Below are positions 61,670 to 64,000 of a stretch of 64,000 bases of DNA, in pieces. How positions within the stretch are numbered: the first letter of the stretch is position 1; each line of letters opens with the position of its first letter. The notes under the pieces are model-generated. The model was not told where the DNA came from and did no database searches. It saw nothing but the letters and a program-made list of their open reading frames with translations. The DNA is from an uncultured Eubacteriales bacterium (GTDB taxonomy: Bacteria > Bacillota > Clostridia > Oscillospirales > CAG-382). The DNA is taken from positions 1 through 64,000 of the forward strand of contig URVJ01000013.1 of assembly GCA_900551295.1 (NCBI GenBank), in the 5' to 3' direction. Position numbers and translations under genes: made by a program.

Positions 61670-64000
61670 TTATTGTTTCTCCGATTGAATTTTCTTTAAG
61701 TGCCAAATGTTATGGGCATATTCTTCAATGCTTCTGTCGGCTGCGAATTTTCCTGCGGAAGCAATGTTCATAAGCGACATCTTGTTCCACTTTTCGCGGT
61801 TCTTGTATGTGTCGAGCATTTTTTCGTGGCAGAGCATATAAGAGTCAAAGTCCGCAAGGCACATGAACGGATCCGCAACTCCGCGGTTGCCCACAAGCAG
61901 ATAGTCGTAGATGTTGGAGAAACTCTGACCGTTGAAACCTGCGTTCAGGCTGTCGATAACGCCCTTTATGCGGTCGTTGTGATGATAGTAGCTTGCCGCG
62001 TTGTAGCCTCTCTGCCACAGCGAGTTTACCTCGTCGGTTGTAAGACCGAAGATAAAGATGTTCTCGTCGCCGCATTCCTCTTTCATCTCGACATTTGCGC
62101 CGTCAAGCGTGCCTATTGTAAGCGCGCCGTTTATCATGAACTTCATGTTGCCGGTACCGCTTGCCTCTTTTCCGGCAAGGCTTATCTGTTCGCTTATGTC
62201 AGCCGCAGGCATTAAAGCCTCGGCAAGGCTTACGCAGTAGTTTTCAAGGAATATGACCTGGAGCTTTTCGGAGATCTTGGGATTTTTCGCAATATCCGCG
62301 CTTATTTCGCAGATAAGCTTTATTATCTGCTTTGCCATGTCGTAACCCGGAGCCGCCTTTGCCGCAAAGATAAAGGTCTGAGGCTGCATATCGAGATTCG
62401 GGTTTTCTTTGAGCTTGTTATAAAGGTCGATAATTCTCAGTGCATTGAGCAGCTGGCGCTTGTACTCGTGAAGTCTTTTTGCCTGAACGTCGAATATCGA
62501 ATCGGGGTCTATCTTTATGCCGGTCTTTGAGAATACAAGATCGGAAAATGCAATCTTGTTTGAACGCTTGATCTTTTCGAGCTGTTCGAGTATGCCCTTG
62601 TCGGAGGCAAATTTCTTAAGGTCGGCAAGCTTTTCGGGCTGATGTCTGTAAGAAGTTCCGATACATTCGTCAAGCAGAGCCGCAAGAGCCGGGTTTGAGT
62701 AGCATAACCATCTGCGGTGCGCAATGCCGTTTGTGACATTTGTAAAGCGGTCGGGATACATCTTGTAGAGATCCTTGAAACAGGAGGTCTTTAATATTTC
62801 GGAGTGAAGAGCCGAAACGCCGTTTACGGTGTGAGAACCGATAACGCTTAAATTTGCCATTCTTATCTGATTGTATGCGATTATCGCCATGCCGCTTATT
62901 CTGTCCCAGCCGCCGGGGAACTTTGCCCATGCTTCTTCGCAGAAACGGCGGTTTATCTCGCAGATTATCATGTATATTCTAGGCAGCTTGAGTTTGAAGA
63001 TGTCCTCGTTCCAGGTTTCAAGAGCCTCGGGCATTACGGTGTGGTTGGTGTAGGAGATAACGTGAGTTACAGTGTCCCATGCTTTTTCCCATGAGAATCC
63101 GTAGTCGTCCACAAAAATACGCATAAGTTCGGGAATACAAAGCGCAGGGTGCGTGTCGTTTATGTGAATTGCAACCTTTTCGGCAAAGTTGTCGAGAGTG
63201 CCATAGACTGCCATGTGGTCGCGTATAATGCTCTGGCAGGACGCGCTTGTGAGGAAATACTGCTGAGAAAGTCTTAAGATCTTTCCTTCGGCATGGTTGT
63301 CGGACGGGTAGAGGACTTTGCATATAGCCTCGGCGTTGGTGCTCTTTTCGACAGCCTTTATGTACTGTCCCTGAGTAAACAGGCTCATATCAAAGCCGCC
63401 TATGTCGCGCGCTTTCCAAAGACGAAGCAGGCTTACCGCCTCGCAGTCTGCGCCCGAGATCATCATGTCGTTTGCACAAGCCTCGATTTCTTCGCTGTCC
63501 TCGTAAATTATCTGGCACTTGCCGTTTTCAAGCCACTGTTCCTTTACTCTGCCGCCGAAACGTATTTTGAAAACTCTGTCGCTTCTCGGAACAAGCCATA
63601 CTTCTCCTCCGGGCAGCCATACGTCGGGCAGCTCTATCTGAAGTCCGTCAACAAGCTTCTGCTTGAAAAGACCGTATTCGTAGAGTATCGAAAAACCTGT
63701 TGCCGGGTAGTCGAGAGATGAAAGCGAATCCAAAAAGCAGGCTGCAAGTCTGCCGAGACCGCCGTTTCCGAGACCTGCGTCGGGTTCTTCTTCGTAGAGA
63801 TTTGTAAGATTAAAGCCGAGGTCGTCGAGAACGTCGCGGTAAACCTTTTCAAGACCGAGATTGTAGAGGTTGTTTTTGAGTGAACGTCCGAGCAGAAACT
63901 CCATGCACATATAATATACGCGCTTGCCGCCCTTTTGATTTACAAGCTTTTTGTAGTCGTTGCGCTTTTGGGACAAAATGTCCTTTATTGTCATCGCGCA
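61670..64000 (-). CDS. glgP: Glycogen/maltodextrin phosphorylase (5' end beyond window)
   Basis: It releases glucose 1-phosphate from alpha-1,4-glucan with phosphate and PLP. The visible part, about 774 residues, covers nearly all of GT35: KRVYYMCMEFLLGRSLKNNL, PDAGLGNGGLGRLAACFLDS, HINDTHPALCIPELMR and the PLP-lysine region EASGTGNMKFMINGALT. An ATG at 63994 exists, but typical family members have about 30 more N-terminal residues and the frame stays open to the edge, so the true start is probably outside. It is followed by the GH13 gene. Confidence 0.95.
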   Translation of the reverse strand, partial: CAMTIKDILSQKRNDYKKLVNQKGGKRVYYMCMEFLLGRSLKNNLYNLGLEKVYRDVLDDLGFNLTNLYEEEPDAGLGNGGLGRLAACFLDSLSSLDYPATGFSILYEYGLFKQKLVDGLQIELPDVWLPGGEVWLVPRSDRVFKIRFGGRVKEQWLENGKCQIIYEDSEEIEACANDMMISGADCEAVSLLRLWKARDIGGFDMSLFTQGQYIKAVEKSTNAEAICKVLYPSDNHAEGKILRLSQQYFLTSASCQSIIRDHMAVYGTLDNFAEKVAIHINDTHPALCIPELMRIFVDDYGFSWEKAWDTVTHVISYTNHTVMPEALETWNEDIFKLKLPRIYMIICEINRRFCEEAWAKFPGGWDRISGMAIIAYNQIRMANLSVIGSHTVNGVSALHSEILKTSCFKDLYKMYPDRFTNVTNGIAHRRWLCYSNPALAALLDECIGTSYRHQPEKLADLKKFASDKGILEQLEKIKRSNKIAFSDLVFSKTGIKIDPDSIFDVQAKRLHEYKRQLLNALRIIDLYNKLKENPNLDMQPQTFIFAAKAAPGYDMAKQIIKLICEISADIAKNPKISEKLQVIFLENYCVSLAEALMPAADISEQISLAGKEASGTGNMKFMINGALTIGTLDGANVEMKEECGDENIFIFGLTTDEVNSLWQRGYNAASYYHHNDRIKGVIDSLNAGFNGQSFSNIYDYLLVGNRGVADPFMCLADFDSYMLCHEKMLDTYKNREKWNKMSLMNIASAGKFAADRSIEEYAHNIWHLKKIQSEKQ

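Noticed and set aside
63994..63994. ATG 63994 as the true start of glycogen phosphorylase
   Set aside because: Family members extend about 30 residues further and the frame is open to the window edge, so the gene is treated as cut by the window.

Overview
The window reads as a chromosomal segment of a Gram-positive anaerobe of the class Clostridia, most likely an uncultured gut member of the Oscillospirales/Ruminococcus-like group. The evidence is indirect: Firmicutes-type control elements (a lysine riboswitch, a Trp T-box, GGAGG ribosome binding sites, sigma-A promoters with extended -10 boxes), SLH-anchored surface proteins, a dockerin, type III glutamine synthetase and a DUF6472 protein. 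There are no rRNA or tRNA genes, no insertion sequences, no phage genes and no CRISPR array. Most of the window is core chromosome with some accessory surface and carbohydrate genes.

Layout. 0.3-8.5 kb: rpoB-rpoC and a cyclophilin. 8.6-19 kb: ilvE, a secreted dockerin protein, a cytosolic GH39-like hydrolase, citrate synthase, and a 1410-residue SLH protein with six Ig-like repeats. 19.2-23.2 kb: a lipase-like protein, then the tight operon LUD protein-trmL-M50 protease-scpA and a 59-residue HTH protein. 23.2-29 kb: an EF-G-like GTPase, then rlmB followed by a large membrane protein that looks like a P1B-type ATPase stripped of its catalytic residues. 29.2-37.2 kb: a co-directional run prmA-rsmE-membrane protein-CdaR/PucR regulator-ftsE-ftsX-M23 hydrolase-S41 protease, mostly a cell-wall hydrolysis module. 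37.3-39.6 kb: dapA-dapB behind a lysine riboswitch. 39.6-43.1 kb: a three-gene, apparently cytosolic sugar-processing operon. 43.2-47.5 kb: nitrogen assimilation, with glnA (type III) behind a leader terminator and an ammonium channel fused to a PII domain. 47.5-53.3 kb: a metallophosphatase, an rRNA methyltransferase, a T-box(Trp)-controlled TrpB2, a CDF transporter and DUF6472. 53.4-64 kb: a 1731-residue SLH protein with a GH99/WbsX-like domain, a divergent AraC regulator, and a GH13 amylase paired with glycogen phosphorylase, which runs off the right edge.

How the genes fit together. Lysine/diaminopimelate supply (dapAB), the FtsEX-M23-S41 module and the SLH proteins all concern the cell envelope. 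The Amt-PII fusion and GlnA concern ammonium uptake and assimilation. The GH13/GlgP pair mobilises glycogen or maltodextrin. The SLH-GH99-like protein, the dockerin protein, the GH39-like enzyme and the three-gene cassette point to a glycan-degrading lifestyle.

The observations most worth checking are the pseudo-P1B-ATPase, a dispersed two-hairpin intergenic repeat present upstream of both the rpoB and LUD promoters, a Ser-to-Cys change at the expected nucleophile of the S41 protease, the Amt-PII fusion without the uridylylation tyrosine, the attenuator-like glnA leader, and the three-gene sugar cassette. All alignments and family calls were made by eye without database searches.
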